A stretch of DNA of 64,000 nt from Erysipelotrichaceae bacterium 66202529 (lineage in GTDB: Bacteria > Bacillota_I > Bacilli_A > Erysipelotrichales > Erysipelotrichaceae), in the NCBI GenBank assembly GCA_017161075.1, contig CP046174.1:1240001-1304000 (forward strand). The letters are read 5' to 3'. A program made the position numbers and the translations under genes. The first letter of the stretch is position 1, and every line of letters starts with the position of its first letter. Of the stretch, positions 8,427-17,850 are shown piece by piece. The notes beneath the pieces are model-generated. The model saw only the letters and a list, made by a program, of their open reading frames with translations. It had not been told where the DNA came from and did not search any database.

Positions 8427-9808
8427 TGGCAAAGAAAAAGAAAAAGACACAGTTAAGCTCGGAGGGGAAAACCGAGCTGGCAAAGGCGATTGCTGAAAAA
8501 AGTCAAACCTTTGCGAAAACATATGCAAATGTGGAAATCAAGGTCGGAAAATTCTTTCGCTGGATCAGCGGCTGGCTGGATAAGCTGTTATTTAATCAGA
8601 AGCATGGTAAGGTCGTTGCCCTGATTCTGGCTGTTCTGTTTTATGTGACCTTCAATTCCCAGGGAGCCAACTTTCTGGAAAATGTGAAAAGTGCAGAGGA
8701 TCTTGGCGATTTCCCTGTTTCACAAATCATATCCAATCAGGCATATGAGGTAAGCGGTGTACCGGAAACGGTAAAGGTCCGCATCATTGGCGATCTGACA
8801 GATATCAAAAGTGTGAAGCAGCAGAAAAATTTCAAGGTGATTGCCAATATGAGTGATCTGACTGAGGGCACCCATGAGGTAAAGCTGACAACAGAGGCAA
8901 TGCCTGCCCGCGTGGAGGTTGTTTTAGAGCCTTCCTCCGTCGTTGTCACGATAAAGAAAAAATCCATTCGGCGTTTTACCGTTGGCTATGACTTTGTTAA
9001 CCGCCAGCAGATGGATTCCATCTATGACCTGTCAGAGCCGCAGCTGCAGCAGGGAGAGGTTCTGGTGCGTTCCGATAGTGATACGCTGGATAAGATTGCA
9101 TTTGTAAAGGCACTGATCAAGGTGGATAAGGATGTAAAGACGGATTTTGAAACCAAAGCGAATGTCGTTGCATATGATGCAGATGGGAACCTCATGAAGG
9201 TGGATATTATCCCGGATACACTGAAAGCCAGTGTCAAGGTGACCAAACCAAGCAAAGACGTACCAATCACACTGAATCCAACCGGTGTGATTCCAAATGA
9301 TAAATCAATAGAATCCTATAAGCTGGATAAGGATCATGTGACAATTTATGCGAAGCAGTCCGTGCTCGACAGTATCGATGAGATACCAATTACGATACCG
9401 GCATCTACACTGACAAGCAACCGCGAAATCTCTATGCCGATCATCATGCCGAACGGCGTGACGAAGATTTCCAGCAACATTGCGAATATATCCATTAAGC
9501 TGACGGATACGAAGGAACGAGTAATTAAGGATGTTCCGATTGCCTTTAAAAACAGTATTGACGGCTTGAATTTCACGGTAGCGCAGGGAAGCTCCTCTAC
9601 GGTCGATGTGACTGTTAAGGGGGCAAAGGATATTATCAGCAAGATTGAAAAGGGTGATATTGAGGTATATGTCGATCTTTCAAAAATTGAGAAGGCAGGT
9701 ACGTATGAACAGCCTTTGATCGTAGAGGGCAAAAATAAGCTGGCAACCTACGTATTGAAGAATGGAAGCATTAAGGTGACTGCGACAGGCAGTGTAGCCG
9801 ATGAATAA
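8426..9808 (+). CDS. cdaR: CdaA regulator CdaR (YbbR-domain protein)
   Basis: 460 residues. A basic N-terminus is followed by one transmembrane helix near residues 65-83 (VVALILAVLFYVTF), then a long extracellular region made of repeated YbbR domains of ~80-90 residues with recurrent strands such as VKVRIIGD, VDVTVKGAKD and P-V/I-x-I-x-L-N. YbbR proteins bind the membrane part of CdaA and tune c-di-AMP output. The start ATG shares bases with the cdaA stop. Order cdaA-cdaR-glmM is the conserved Firmicutes arrangement. Confidence 0.92.
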   Translation: MAKKKKKTQLSSEGKTELAKAIAEKSQTFAKTYANVEIKVGKFFRWISGWLDKLLFNQKHGKVVALILAVLFYVTFNSQGANFLENVKSAEDLGDFPVSQIISNQAYEVSGVPETVKVRIIGDLTDIKSVKQQKNFKVIANMSDLTEGTHEVKLTTEAMPARVEVVLEPSSVVVTIKKKSIRRFTVGYDFVNRQQMDSIYDLSEPQLQQGEVLVRSDSDTLDKIAFVKALIKVDKDVKTDFETKANVVAYDADGNLMKVDIIPDTLKASVKVTKPSKDVPITLNPTGVIPNDKSIESYKLDKDHVTIYAKQSVLDSIDEIPITIPASTLTSNREISMPIIMPNGVTKISSNIANISIKLTDTKERVIKDVPIAFKNSIDGLNFTVAQGSSSTVDVTVKGAKDIISKIEKGDIEVYVDLSKIEKAGTYEQPLIVEGKNKLATYVLKNGSIKVTATGSVADE

Positions 9809-9831
9809 AAGGAAAGGAATGTAAAACACAT

Positions 9832-11166
9832 ATGGGAAAGTATTTTGGAACGGATGGTGCCAGAGGACGCGCCAATGACACGTTGACGCTGGATATGGCG
9901 GTAAGAATCGGACAGTATTTAGGATGGTACTACGGGAAAACGCGTCATGCGAAGATTTTGATTGGAAAGGATACGCGTCTTTCCAGTGATATGTTTGAAA
10001 TGGGACTGGCAGCTGGTGCCACCTCCTGTGGAGCCAGTGTATATCTGCTGGGCGTCTGTCCAACTCCGGCAGTATCCTATCTGATTCAGAAGGAGCATTT
10101 TGACTGTGGAATCATGGTTTCCGCAAGTCACAATCCATTCCACGATAACGGCATTAAGCTGTTTAACGGAGAAGGGTGCAAAATGAATCCGGAGGTTGAG
10201 CTGGAAGTAGAGAGCTATATTGATGGATTGGTACAGATCGAAGTTGCACATAACGAGAAAATCGGAAGTGTTATCGAATGGGATGAGGGTCTGGAGCTGT
10301 ATGAGTCCTGGCTGAAGGAAATCGTTCCGATGGATCTATCCGGCATGAATATTCTGCTGGATTTGGCAAACGGAAGTGCGACAAGCTGTGCTGCGGAAAC
10401 ATTAAGCGAGCTGGGGGCAACCGTTGAGGTCATCCATTCTGCGCCAAACGGGATCAATATCAATACCAAATGCGGCTCTACGCATCCGGAAGAGCTGCAG
10501 AAAATGATGAAGGAAGGCAATTATCATGTCGGCTTTGCCTTTGACGGAGATGCAGATCGCCTGATTGCAGTGGATGAAGACGGCAATCTGATCGATGGTG
10601 ACCACACGATGTATATTTGTGGCTGCTATATGTTTGATAAGGGCATTCTGCATGATGATGTTGTTGTAACAACAGTGATGAGCAATCTGGGACTGTATCA
10701 TGCTTTAAAGGCTAAGGGTTTAAAATATGAGCAGACTGCTGTCGGTGATAAATATGTGTTTGAATGTATGAAGGAGCACGATTATTCCATCGGTGGTGAA
10801 CAGAGCGGGCACATTATCTTCAATGCGCACGCGAATACCGGAGACGGGCTGCTTACTGCCATGAAGCTGCTGGAAATCATGGTGGATACAAAGAAATCTT
10901 TAAAGGAGCTGTGTGAGGATCTGTTCATTTATCCACAGCTATTGGTGAACACACCGGTGAAGGATAAGCATGCGGCTCTGGAGGATAAGGAACTGCTTGC
11001 GGCGGTGGATGCGGTAGCGCAGGAGCTTGGTGACGAGGGTAGAATCCTTGTTCGTCCAAGTGGTACAGAGCCGTTGGTTCGTGTTATGGTGGAAGCCAAA
11101 ACCGATGAGCTGTGTGCGGAGTATGTAAACCGCATTGTGGATTTCATTAAGGAAAAAGGACTATAG
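9832..11166 (+). CDS. glmM: Phosphoglucosamine mutase
   Basis: Interconverts glucosamine-6-phosphate and glucosamine-1-phosphate on the route to UDP-GlcNAc. 444 residues, the normal length. The phosphoserine is in SASHNP (S99), the metal loop is FDGDADR, and the phosphate-binding C-terminal motif is RPSGTEPLVRVM. The start MGKYFGTDGARG is canonical and preceded by AAAGGAATG. It is third in the operon with cdaA and cdaR; in other Firmicutes GlmM binds CdaA and lowers c-di-AMP synthesis, so the cluster couples wall-precursor supply to the second messenger. Confidence 0.97.
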   Translation: MGKYFGTDGARGRANDTLTLDMAVRIGQYLGWYYGKTRHAKILIGKDTRLSSDMFEMGLAAGATSCGASVYLLGVCPTPAVSYLIQKEHFDCGIMVSASHNPFHDNGIKLFNGEGCKMNPEVELEVESYIDGLVQIEVAHNEKIGSVIEWDEGLELYESWLKEIVPMDLSGMNILLDLANGSATSCAAETLSELGATVEVIHSAPNGININTKCGSTHPEELQKMMKEGNYHVGFAFDGDADRLIAVDEDGNLIDGDHTMYICGCYMFDKGILHDDVVVTTVMSNLGLYHALKAKGLKYEQTAVGDKYVFECMKEHDYSIGGEQSGHIIFNAHANTGDGLLTAMKLLEIMVDTKKSLKELCEDLFIYPQLLVNTPVKDKHAALEDKELLAAVDAVAQELGDEGRILVRPSGTEPLVRVMVEAKTDELCAEYVNRIVDFIKEKGL

Positions 11167-11182
11167 CATACTATGTGGGGCT

Positions 11183-11217
11183 GTTTGCCAGAGGATTATT
11201 CTGGTACAACCTTTTTT
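11183..11217 (+). terminator. Terminator after glmM
   Basis: GTTTGCCAGA arm pairs imperfectly with TCTGGTACAAC and is followed by CTTTTTT. The rest of the gap to 11564 carries no evident gene and no obvious -12/-24 (sigma-54) element; a clear sigma-A promoter was also not found. Confidence 0.55.
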
Positions 11218-11564
11218 CATACCTATATGGAAATCTGAGAAAGGGATGCTCTAAAGGAGTGCTTTAAAATACAGGTTGTTTTTATAGTCGGTTCAAAATA
11301 GATTATATGATGCTGACATTTTCCTGTAATGAATTACTGTAAAAGCAGTCATACTACCTTCTATAACATCCTGTGCTCATGTCATGCTTTGAGATTATAA
11401 ATAGGAACAATTACAGTGTGAAATGAAATATCCGTTTGGATTACAATTGAGAGCTTAGTGACGAAAAGAGATAATATCAGCTTCATTGTGACGAGGAATA
11501 CCATACAGTGACCTATAAAGAGAAGAAATCGCGATAATAGAAGTATGAAAAGGAGGCGGTTTAA

Positions 11565-12050
11565 ATGATACAGTTTGTAAGAATTGATCATCGGCTACTG
11601 CATGGTCAAGTATTGTATTCCTGGTTGAAATCAATCGTATGCGATACTATTTTAATAGCAAATGACAGTGTAGCAGTCAGTGAATCAAAAAAGAATGGTT
11701 TGCGATTGGCAAAGCCCGCAAATAAGAAGCTCGTTATGAAATCTATTGATGATTCCATACATGCGATTCAGTCAGGACTTACCGATAAATACCATTTGTT
11801 TATCGTAGTTGAAAGTGTGCATGACGTATATCGTCTGGTAAAAGGCGTATCCGGCATTACCTCAATCAATTTAGGAGGAACACTGGCAACCTCAAAAAGC
11901 AGACCTGTATTTTCACAGATCAATCTAGATGAACATGACATTAAGGAATTAAAAGAAATAGCAGAAAGTGGGGTTGAAATAGAGTATCGGCTCGTTCCGG
12001 GGGATACAAAAGTGAATGTGAATAAAAGATTGGAGGATATGAAAGAATGA
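11565..12050 (+). CDS. PTS mannose/sorbose-family EIIB component (first copy)
   Basis: 161-residue cytoplasmic phosphocarrier. The N-terminal IDHRLLHGQV contains the His (LHGQ) that accepts phosphate from EIIA and hands it to the sugar. AAGGAGGCGG lies before the ATG. The frame overlaps the EIIC gene by 4 nt. A second EIIB is encoded at 17850-18338 in the same operon. By gene order this copy corresponds to GfrB of the glucoselysine PTS in Salmonella, which is an inference from synteny rather than close sequence comparison. Codon use here is more AT-rich than in the housekeeping genes upstream, which hints at acquisition. Confidence 0.92.
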   Translation: MIQFVRIDHRLLHGQVLYSWLKSIVCDTILIANDSVAVSESKKNGLRLAKPANKKLVMKSIDDSIHAIQSGLTDKYHLFIVVESVHDVYRLVKGVSGITSINLGGTLATSKSRPVFSQINLDEHDIKELKEIAESGVEIEYRLVPGDTKVNVNKRLEDMKE

Positions 12051-12853
12051 ATTTACTGATTACATCGATATTGTTATCCATTGTCGCTCTCATTGTAAAT
12101 CTTGATTATTTCATCGGCAGCAGTATGCTGGCAAGACCAGTAGTTGCAGGGACACTTGTTGGATTTGTTATGGGGGATTTACAAACCGGAATCATGACAG
12201 GGGCAGCTATTGAGCTTGCATTCATCGGATCTTTTTCGATTGGTGCAGCTATTCCACCGGATATGGTGTCCGGTACGATCCTGGGAACAGCTTTCGCAAT
12301 CAGTATGCATGCGGGAGCAGAGGTAGCACTGCCCCTGGCGTTGCCGATTGCAACCTTGGTATTGATTGTCAAAAATCTGGTTCATGTCGTCATAATGCCT
12401 GCATTTGCAACTGCAGCGGATCGAAGCGCTGAAAAAGGCAATTATAAAACGATTATGGTGATTTCCATCGTCGCAGGCTTTGTATACATTTTGATATCAC
12501 AAATGATTCCTGTTGGGCTCGGTTTCTATTTTGGAGCGGATGTTATACAATCCATATTGAATAGCATACCGAAATTTGTTATGGATGGCCTAAGCATTGC
12601 GACAGGTGTTTTGCCTGCATTTGGACTTGCTTTGCTTTTGAAGCCGTTGCTGGACAAAAAAAGTATTATTTTCTTTCTGCTAGGCTTTGTACTTGTTGTA
12701 TATTTGAAGCTTCCGTTAATGGCTGTTGCATTTCTAGGTCTGTTTATTGCCTTGGTACTTACCGGCTATGTACATCCGGAAGGACTTATGATGCAGAGCA
12801 GCAGTGGGCAAAGGGGAGAGGAGATTGATTATGAATCAGAAGAATTTGAATAA
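12047..12853 (+). CDS. PTS mannose/sorbose-family EIIC permease
   Basis: 268-residue integral membrane subunit of the sugar channel. Several hydrophobic helices are visible; the early region LDYFIGSSMLARPVVAGTLVG and GAAIELAFIGSFSIGAAIPPD is characteristic of the EIIC-sorbose family. It overlaps EIIB upstream and the EIID start downstream (12831), giving tight translational coupling. It works with EIID as the membrane part that imports the substrate while EIIB phosphorylates it. Confidence 0.92.
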   Translation: MNLLITSILLSIVALIVNLDYFIGSSMLARPVVAGTLVGFVMGDLQTGIMTGAAIELAFIGSFSIGAAIPPDMVSGTILGTAFAISMHAGAEVALPLALPIATLVLIVKNLVHVVIMPAFATAADRSAEKGNYKTIMVISIVAGFVYILISQMIPVGLGFYFGADVIQSILNSIPKFVMDGLSIATGVLPAFGLALLLKPLLDKKSIIFFLLGFVLVVYLKLPLMAVAFLGLFIALVLTGYVHPEGLMMQSSSGQRGEEIDYESEEFE

Positions 12854-13664
12854 TAGTATAATAACGAAAAAAGATTTAATTGGCGTTTTCTTTCGTTCCT
12901 TCCCTATAGAATGGTCTTGGAACTATATCAAACAGCAGAATTTAGGGTATGCATATGCAATGATTCCTATCCTTAATAAGGTTTATAAGAAAAAAGAAGA
13001 CCGTATTGATGCATATCAGCGGCATCTTGAATTTTTTAATATTACACCTTGGCTTTCTACCATACCTTTAGGTATAACAATCGCCATGGAGGAGGCTCGT
13101 GCCAAAGATACAGCACATATCGATGCAAGTGCCATCAGCAATATTAAAGTTGCATTGATGGGGCCAATTAGTGGTATTGGAGATTCAATGTTTTGGGGAA
13201 CCTTGCGAGTAATTGCGACTGGACTTTCCATCGGCTTTGCAAAACAGGGCAATATTTTGGGACCTATTCTGTTTTTACTCGCATTTAACATTCCTGCCTT
13301 ACTGATTCGCTGGTTTGGACTGGTATACAGCTTCCGACTGGGAGAAGGCTTTGTAGATCGCATGCAGGAAAATGGATTTATGCAGAAGCTGACATTTGGG
13401 GCAACGATTGTCGGACTTCTGGTTATCGGCGCCATGGCAGGCTCATTGATCTCTTTGAATGTTTCCTATGCGATTGGAGAAGGTGAAACAGCCCAGACAT
13501 TATCACAAATTGCAGATGAAGTAATTCCTAATTTCTTTCCTTTATTATCGGTATTTGGGTGCTTCTATCTCGTTAAGAAAAATATAAGACCGCAATATAT
13601 TATTTTATTGATAGCAATCGTAGGAATCATAGGTGCTTATTTCGGATTCCTTGGTGTAGCATGA
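12831..13664 (+). CDS. PTS mannose/sorbose-family EIID component
   Basis: The start is set at the ATG at 12831 (MNQKNLNNSIITKKDLIG), which has GGGGAGAGGAG upstream; the in-frame GTG at 12804 lacks a ribosome site. The ~277-residue product has the family hallmarks: FFRSFPIEWSWNY, an amphipathic N-terminal part with MEEARAKD, the conserved GPISGIGDSMFWGT loop, and C-terminal membrane helices. EIID forms the permease with EIIC. It overlaps EIIC by 23 nt and the SIS gene by 4 nt (ATGA). Confidence 0.92.
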   Translation: MNQKNLNNSIITKKDLIGVFFRSFPIEWSWNYIKQQNLGYAYAMIPILNKVYKKKEDRIDAYQRHLEFFNITPWLSTIPLGITIAMEEARAKDTAHIDASAISNIKVALMGPISGIGDSMFWGTLRVIATGLSIGFAKQGNILGPILFLLAFNIPALLIRWFGLVYSFRLGEGFVDRMQENGFMQKLTFGATIVGLLVIGAMAGSLISLNVSYAIGEGETAQTLSQIADEVIPNFFPLLSVFGCFYLVKKNIRPQYIILLIAIVGIIGAYFGFLGVA

Positions 13665-14725
13665 TGAAGCATCTGGATATGGCTTATTATGTGAACTTGG
13701 AAGCGGAGCTTCTAAAACACGTAATGGATACATTTCACGAGAATACATTGCCTTTAAAAAATCTGGAATATGATTTTGATCAGATTGTTATATTTGCGAC
13801 AGGCTCCAGCTCAAATGCAGCACATGCGGCAAAGACACTGTTATCAAACGTAACATGTAGAAATATAGAGATCAAAGAGCCCTCTATGGCATTAAACTAC
13901 GATTTATACCTAAATAAAAAAACACTGTACTTTGCAATATCACAGGGAGGACACAGCTCATCCACGATTGAGATTGTGAAAGCAATACAGGAGCACCATG
14001 CATCTGTATATGTGATTACCTCAGATAAGCAAAGTCCATTGGCAAAGCTATCAAAGCATGTTCTTTTGCTTGATATACAGGAGGATATGCCGTTTGTTAC
14101 TGCAGGAGAAAGTGCAACGATTGTATTTCTTTGGATGATTGGTTTATATCTGGGAAAGGGCTTGAAAAGCATACAGGACCAAGAGGAAGTTGAATGGATT
14201 AAAAATATCTATTATTTGATTGAACAGCTTCCTACATGTATTTCCTTTGTTGACGAATGGTTTAACCAAACAAGGGAAGAGCTTTGCAAGGCACAGCGGT
14301 TTTTGTGTATTGGATATGGTGCCAGCTACGGTGCGGCAAAAGAATTTGAAACGAAGTTTACGGAAACAGTACGTGTTCCAAGCGCAGGCTTCGAGCTGGA
14401 AGAATTTATGCACGGGCCTTACATCGGCATCCAAAAGGATGATTATATCTTTCTATTTGATCCATATGGTAAATTGACAAAGCGTATGGTTAAGTTAAGA
14501 AACTTTTTACAAAATCATTGTATGCATATTTTCTATTTCACACTGAATAAGCAGGATGATGATCAATCGCTCTGTATCCCTGTACAGACAGAGGAGAGGC
14601 TTAGCTGCCTACTATTCAATATTGTTGCACATTTAACTAGCTGGTATATCTCACAGTTGAAAAGGGTTGATTTATCAAAATCTTCCTATCCTGATTTCGA
14701 TGTGATGATGAAATCAAAAATTTAA
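13661..14725 (+). CDS. SIS-domain sugar isomerase/deglycase (GfrE-like)
   Basis: 354 residues with two SIS domains. The first phosphosugar-binding signature is FATGSSSNAAHAAKTL, followed by AISQGGHSSSTIEIVKA; the second domain has CIGYGASYGAAKEFETKF and the ELEEFMHGPYIGI loop with the catalytic-type Glu/His. It resembles the isomerase half of GlmS and the deglycases that cleave 6-phosphorylated glycated amines, without a glutaminase domain. Position directly after EIID matches gfrE, whose product cleaves glucoselysine-6-phosphate to lysine and glucose-6-phosphate. The exact substrate is inferred. ATGA overlap with EIID. Confidence 0.82.
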   Translation: MMKHLDMAYYVNLEAELLKHVMDTFHENTLPLKNLEYDFDQIVIFATGSSSNAAHAAKTLLSNVTCRNIEIKEPSMALNYDLYLNKKTLYFAISQGGHSSSTIEIVKAIQEHHASVYVITSDKQSPLAKLSKHVLLLDIQEDMPFVTAGESATIVFLWMIGLYLGKGLKSIQDQEEVEWIKNIYYLIEQLPTCISFVDEWFNQTREELCKAQRFLCIGYGASYGAAKEFETKFTETVRVPSAGFELEEFMHGPYIGIQKDDYIFLFDPYGKLTKRMVKLRNFLQNHCMHIFYFTLNKQDDDQSLCIPVQTEERLSCLLFNIVAHLTSWYISQLKRVDLSKSSYPDFDVMMKSKI

Positions 14726-14777
14726 AGATTATGGGTAATTGACATTCATTTATGGTGAGGAGAAACGAGGAGATTGA

Positions 14778-16844
14778 ATGGATACAAAACAGAATATACT
14801 GAAATATTTGCTGACAGAGGGTGATATAGATCCTTTTTCACCGAAAATTACAAAAAACAGTACGATAGAGATATCAGAACGGTTAAATATCAGTCGAACT
14901 CTGGCTAGTCAATATCTAAATGAATTGCATAAGCACGAGAAAATCGTGAAAATCATTTCCCGTCCTGTTCTATATTTATCGGTAGAAAAAATTGCAAGAG
15001 AGCTAAATACACATATCCGCAAATATGAATTTGAAGATATCGATGAATACAAGGAATGGTTTCTGCGTGTAAATGAAAACGATGGAATTGTAGGATCGAA
15101 TGGTTCTCTTCTGTATGCGATAAAGCAGATTCAAACAGGCTTATTATATACAGATAACGGACTGCCTATTTTGCTTTCCGGTTATGAGGGCTCCGGTCAG
15201 AAATACCTGATTAGAAATCTGCTTTCCATGAATAAACGAAAAAGTCTTTTAGAGCGCAGCTGGAAGCTTGTATCTGTATATGTCAGTGATTATAAAGATG
15301 CGAAGGGTTTGTGTATAGAGCTTAATAAAGTATTGAAAAACACGGAGCATATATTGCTGTATTTGTACAATATCTCCTCACTCTCCCCTAATGACAGTGT
15401 AAAAGCTATTTCTTACCTAATGAAGCTAAAGGATAAAAAAACTCCCTTTAACTTTATTGTAGAGTTGAATGAAGCTGATCTGCCAGCCTATTCAAAAATA
15501 ATTGAAGGAATCCCCATTCTAGCAAACATTCCTGCCTTGAAGGAGCGTCCAATATATGAGCGTCATGCCATTATACTGCATGTACTGGAAAATGAAACAG
15601 CCATACATTGTAAAAGGGTTATGATTGAATCTCTGGTGTTTGATATATTGGAACATCTCACTCTGGAAATCAATATCTCTACACTGCAGCGTATGATTAA
15701 GCAAATGATAGCAAGTGCCTATCATGAAAGCCTGCAGCAATCGGAAATGATTGTACGTATTCACAATCTGCCAAATGATGCAAGTCATGAATATTTAGAA
15801 GATCATATCTACAATAAGCAAAAAACGGAATATCTTGATTTACAGGAAGCATTACAGCTCACCGGTGATTATACATTATCTGCATTCTGCACTGCCTTCC
15901 TTCACAAATTCGAAGAAGAATGCATACAGGAGGCCGGAGATGTCCGTTCCTTTTGTGAAGGTCAGTTTTATGGCATACGTTCCTATATCAATGATCAGAT
16001 TGATTCCTATTACTATAAGGAAATGAAAAAAACGATCATTATGCAGATTACGAAAGATATTTTGTCCTTATTTGAAGATTCCTTAAATATCTATCTGCCA
16101 ACAGGATTTGCCTATTTCATAAGTCAATTTTCCGATATTACGTATTTGCAGGATGAATATCAAAAACTGATGCGGTTGAATGAAAAAGAGAGTATACAGG
16201 TTTTATTAAATTATCTTGAAACAAACTGCGCCAATGCATTTACCTATGCGAACCGGTTTATGAAGCAGCTAAATCAAAAAGGAAATGTTTCAATAAATCC
16301 GCTGACACTGATCATGACGACGATATGCATTGAATTTTTCAATCAGGGAAATCAGCAAAAGAAGATCGGTGCCGTTATCATCAGTCATGGAGTATCCACG
16401 GCAACGTCGATAGCGGATACAGCCAATTTCCTGTTGGGGAACAAGATTTTTACAGCGATGGATATGCCAATGTCTATGAACAGTAAGGATATGGCAGTAA
16501 AATTAAATGAATATCTAGATTTCAATAATCTATATGATTATATAATTATATTAGTTGATATGGGTTCTTTAACTGAAATCATGGACGATATTGATCAGAA
16601 ACACAATTTTACCTATGGAATCATTAACAATGTGTCTACTGCATTAGCCTTGGAGATTGGTTCACGGATTAAGCAAGGGCAGAATTTCTTTGAAATTATT
16701 AAAAATACAGTCGAGAACATACAAAATGAGTATTCTATTATACAGCCGGCACAAAAGAAAAAGGCAATCGTTATCACGAGTGATTTGGGAAAGAAAACAG
16801 CATCAAAAATCGCAGCTCTGTTTAAAAACAGTCTGCCTGAGTAG
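14778..16844 (+). CDS. LevR-type PTS-regulated transcription factor, N-terminal part cut by an in-frame TAG
   Basis: Regulator of the surrounding PTS operon. Domains: winged HTH at ~28-65 (ISERLNISRTLASQYLNEL); an AAA+-like region from ~100 whose P-loop is degenerate (GYEGSGQK at 135-142, no normal GKS/T); no GAFTGA-type sigma-54 contact loop is seen; a PRD-like helical region around 440-540; then an EIIA-mannose-like domain with phospho-acceptor IISHG (H537), and an EIIB-gat-like segment (TSDLGKKTASKIAALF). The frame stops at TAG 16842-16844, but the same frame stays open through 17447 and completes the usual LevR layout with a second PRD. The intact gene would be 889 residues. Either a recent nonsense mutation, a suppressed stop, or a sequence error. 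Similar to GfrR/LevR. Confidence 0.8.
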   Translation: MDTKQNILKYLLTEGDIDPFSPKITKNSTIEISERLNISRTLASQYLNELHKHEKIVKIISRPVLYLSVEKIARELNTHIRKYEFEDIDEYKEWFLRVNENDGIVGSNGSLLYAIKQIQTGLLYTDNGLPILLSGYEGSGQKYLIRNLLSMNKRKSLLERSWKLVSVYVSDYKDAKGLCIELNKVLKNTEHILLYLYNISSLSPNDSVKAISYLMKLKDKKTPFNFIVELNEADLPAYSKIIEGIPILANIPALKERPIYERHAIILHVLENETAIHCKRVMIESLVFDILEHLTLEINISTLQRMIKQMIASAYHESLQQSEMIVRIHNLPNDASHEYLEDHIYNKQKTEYLDLQEALQLTGDYTLSAFCTAFLHKFEEECIQEAGDVRSFCEGQFYGIRSYINDQIDSYYYKEMKKTIIMQITKDILSLFEDSLNIYLPTGFAYFISQFSDITYLQDEYQKLMRLNEKESIQVLLNYLETNCANAFTYANRFMKQLNQKGNVSINPLTLIMTTICIEFFNQGNQQKKIGAVIISHGVSTATSIADTANFLLGNKIFTAMDMPMSMNSKDMAVKLNEYLDFNNLYDYIIILVDMGSLTEIMDDIDQKHNFTYGIINNVSTALALEIGSRIKQGQNFFEIIKNTVENIQNEYSIIQPAQKKKAIVITSDLGKKTASKIAALFKNSLPE

Positions 16845-16925
16845 CATCCGTTTACGATCATCGAATATGATTTTACTTCACTGCAGGAGAAAAAAACAGA
16901 GCTTCTTATTTTTAAGGAATATGAA

Positions 16926-17447
16926 GTGGTATTGCTGATTCGGCCAGAGGCACTAGATATAGAGGGATATACATGTCTTTCTTTGGAAGATGTAATCTAT
17001 ATGCGAAATTTAGATAAACTTAATATTGTATTGAATCAATATTTTACAAAAGAGCAAACAGCTGTATTTCACATGAACTTAATTAAAAACTTTTCTTTAG
17101 AGAATGTTGTTGAAAATCTAACAATACTGAATGCAAAGAATTTAATGGATCTGGTTGTCGATTCTGTGGAGAAATTGATTCAGAGTTTAAAAAAGAGCAT
17201 AGATGCCAGAACCAGAATTGGTATTTATATACATATCTGCTTTCTGATTGAGCGACTAGTAACCAAAAACGAGATTCATGTGGATAAGGATATCACAGAA
17301 GCATTTTTAGAAAAAAACAAAAGGTTTATACAGATTACAGAACAAAGCTTTCACAATATGCTGGAAAGCTACAGTGTTCAGCTTCCAGTTAGTGAAATAA
17401 AATATTTGTACGACTATATCTATATCGAGGAGGAACAGCATGGATAG
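16926..17447 (+). CDS. C-terminal PRD part of the interrupted LevR-type regulator
   Basis: In exactly the same frame as the upstream regulator; codons 16845-16925 between the amber and the GTG at 16926 are also open (HPFTIIEYDFTSLQEKK at their start), so this is the severed tail rather than a separate ancestral gene. The ~173 residues form a PTS regulation domain, with the phosphorylatable His in GIYIHICFLIERL (17232). A weak TAAGGA before the GTG at 16926 might allow independent initiation. In LevR the second PRD is phosphorylated by the PTS to switch activity, so its loss would probably deregulate the protein. It overlaps the EIIA gene by 8 nt, as an intact operon gene would. Confidence 0.7.
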   Translation: MVLLIRPEALDIEGYTCLSLEDVIYMRNLDKLNIVLNQYFTKEQTAVFHMNLIKNFSLENVVENLTILNAKNLMDLVVDSVEKLIQSLKKSIDARTRIGIYIHICFLIERLVTKNEIHVDKDITEAFLEKNKRFIQITEQSFHNMLESYSVQLPVSEIKYLYDYIYIEEEQHG

Positions 17448-17850
17448 ACATATTATTTTAGCAAGTCATGGGAACCTTGCGGAAGGCTTATATAATGCAT
17501 TACGTATTATTTTAGGACAGGAGAAGCTTTCAAACGTTGCATATTTGAATTGTTATATGGAGGATACACAAAATGTAACAAAAGAAATTGAAACAATGCT
17601 GAATCGTTATGATGATGAAATACTGGTTTTTACAGACTTGTTTGGTGGCAGCGTGAACACTGCATTTTATTCCTGTATGGAAAGAAAGAGCTTTGAGTTG
17701 ATTGCAGGAATGAATCTGCCATTATTGATAGAAACTGTTTTATTTCAGGGAACGATGCAGGAGCTGATTGCACATTTAAAAGCGAATAGCAGCCAGTATA
17801 TTGTTTTTTTAAATAATACCGCGCCGCTGGCCGAAGATGAGAATTTCTAA
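17440..17850 (+). CDS. PTS mannose-family EIIA component
   Basis: 136-residue phosphocarrier. The N-terminus MDRHIILASHGNLAEG places the phospho-acceptor at His10, as in E. coli ManX. Central TDLFGGSVNTAF is the conserved loop of the fold. It receives phosphate from HPr and passes it to the EIIB proteins. The start overlaps the regulator's stop by 8 nt and its stop touches the second EIIB start by one base. Confidence 0.92.
   Translation: MDRHIILASHGNLAEGLYNALRIILGQEKLSNVAYLNCYMEDTQNVTKEIETMLNRYDDEILVFTDLFGGSVNTAFYSCMERKSFELIAGMNLPLLIETVLFQGTMQELIAHLKANSSQYIVFLNNTAPLAEDENF

Noticed and set aside
7407..8528. 373-residue minus-strand frame opposite cdaA
   Set aside because: Phe/Leu/Arg-rich mirror of the Lys/Glu-rich CdaA tail; no family resemblance and opposite to a conserved operon.
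11167..11564. Possible sigma-54 promoter for the PTS operon
   Set aside because: No TGGC...TTGC pair with the required spacing was found on the plus strand.
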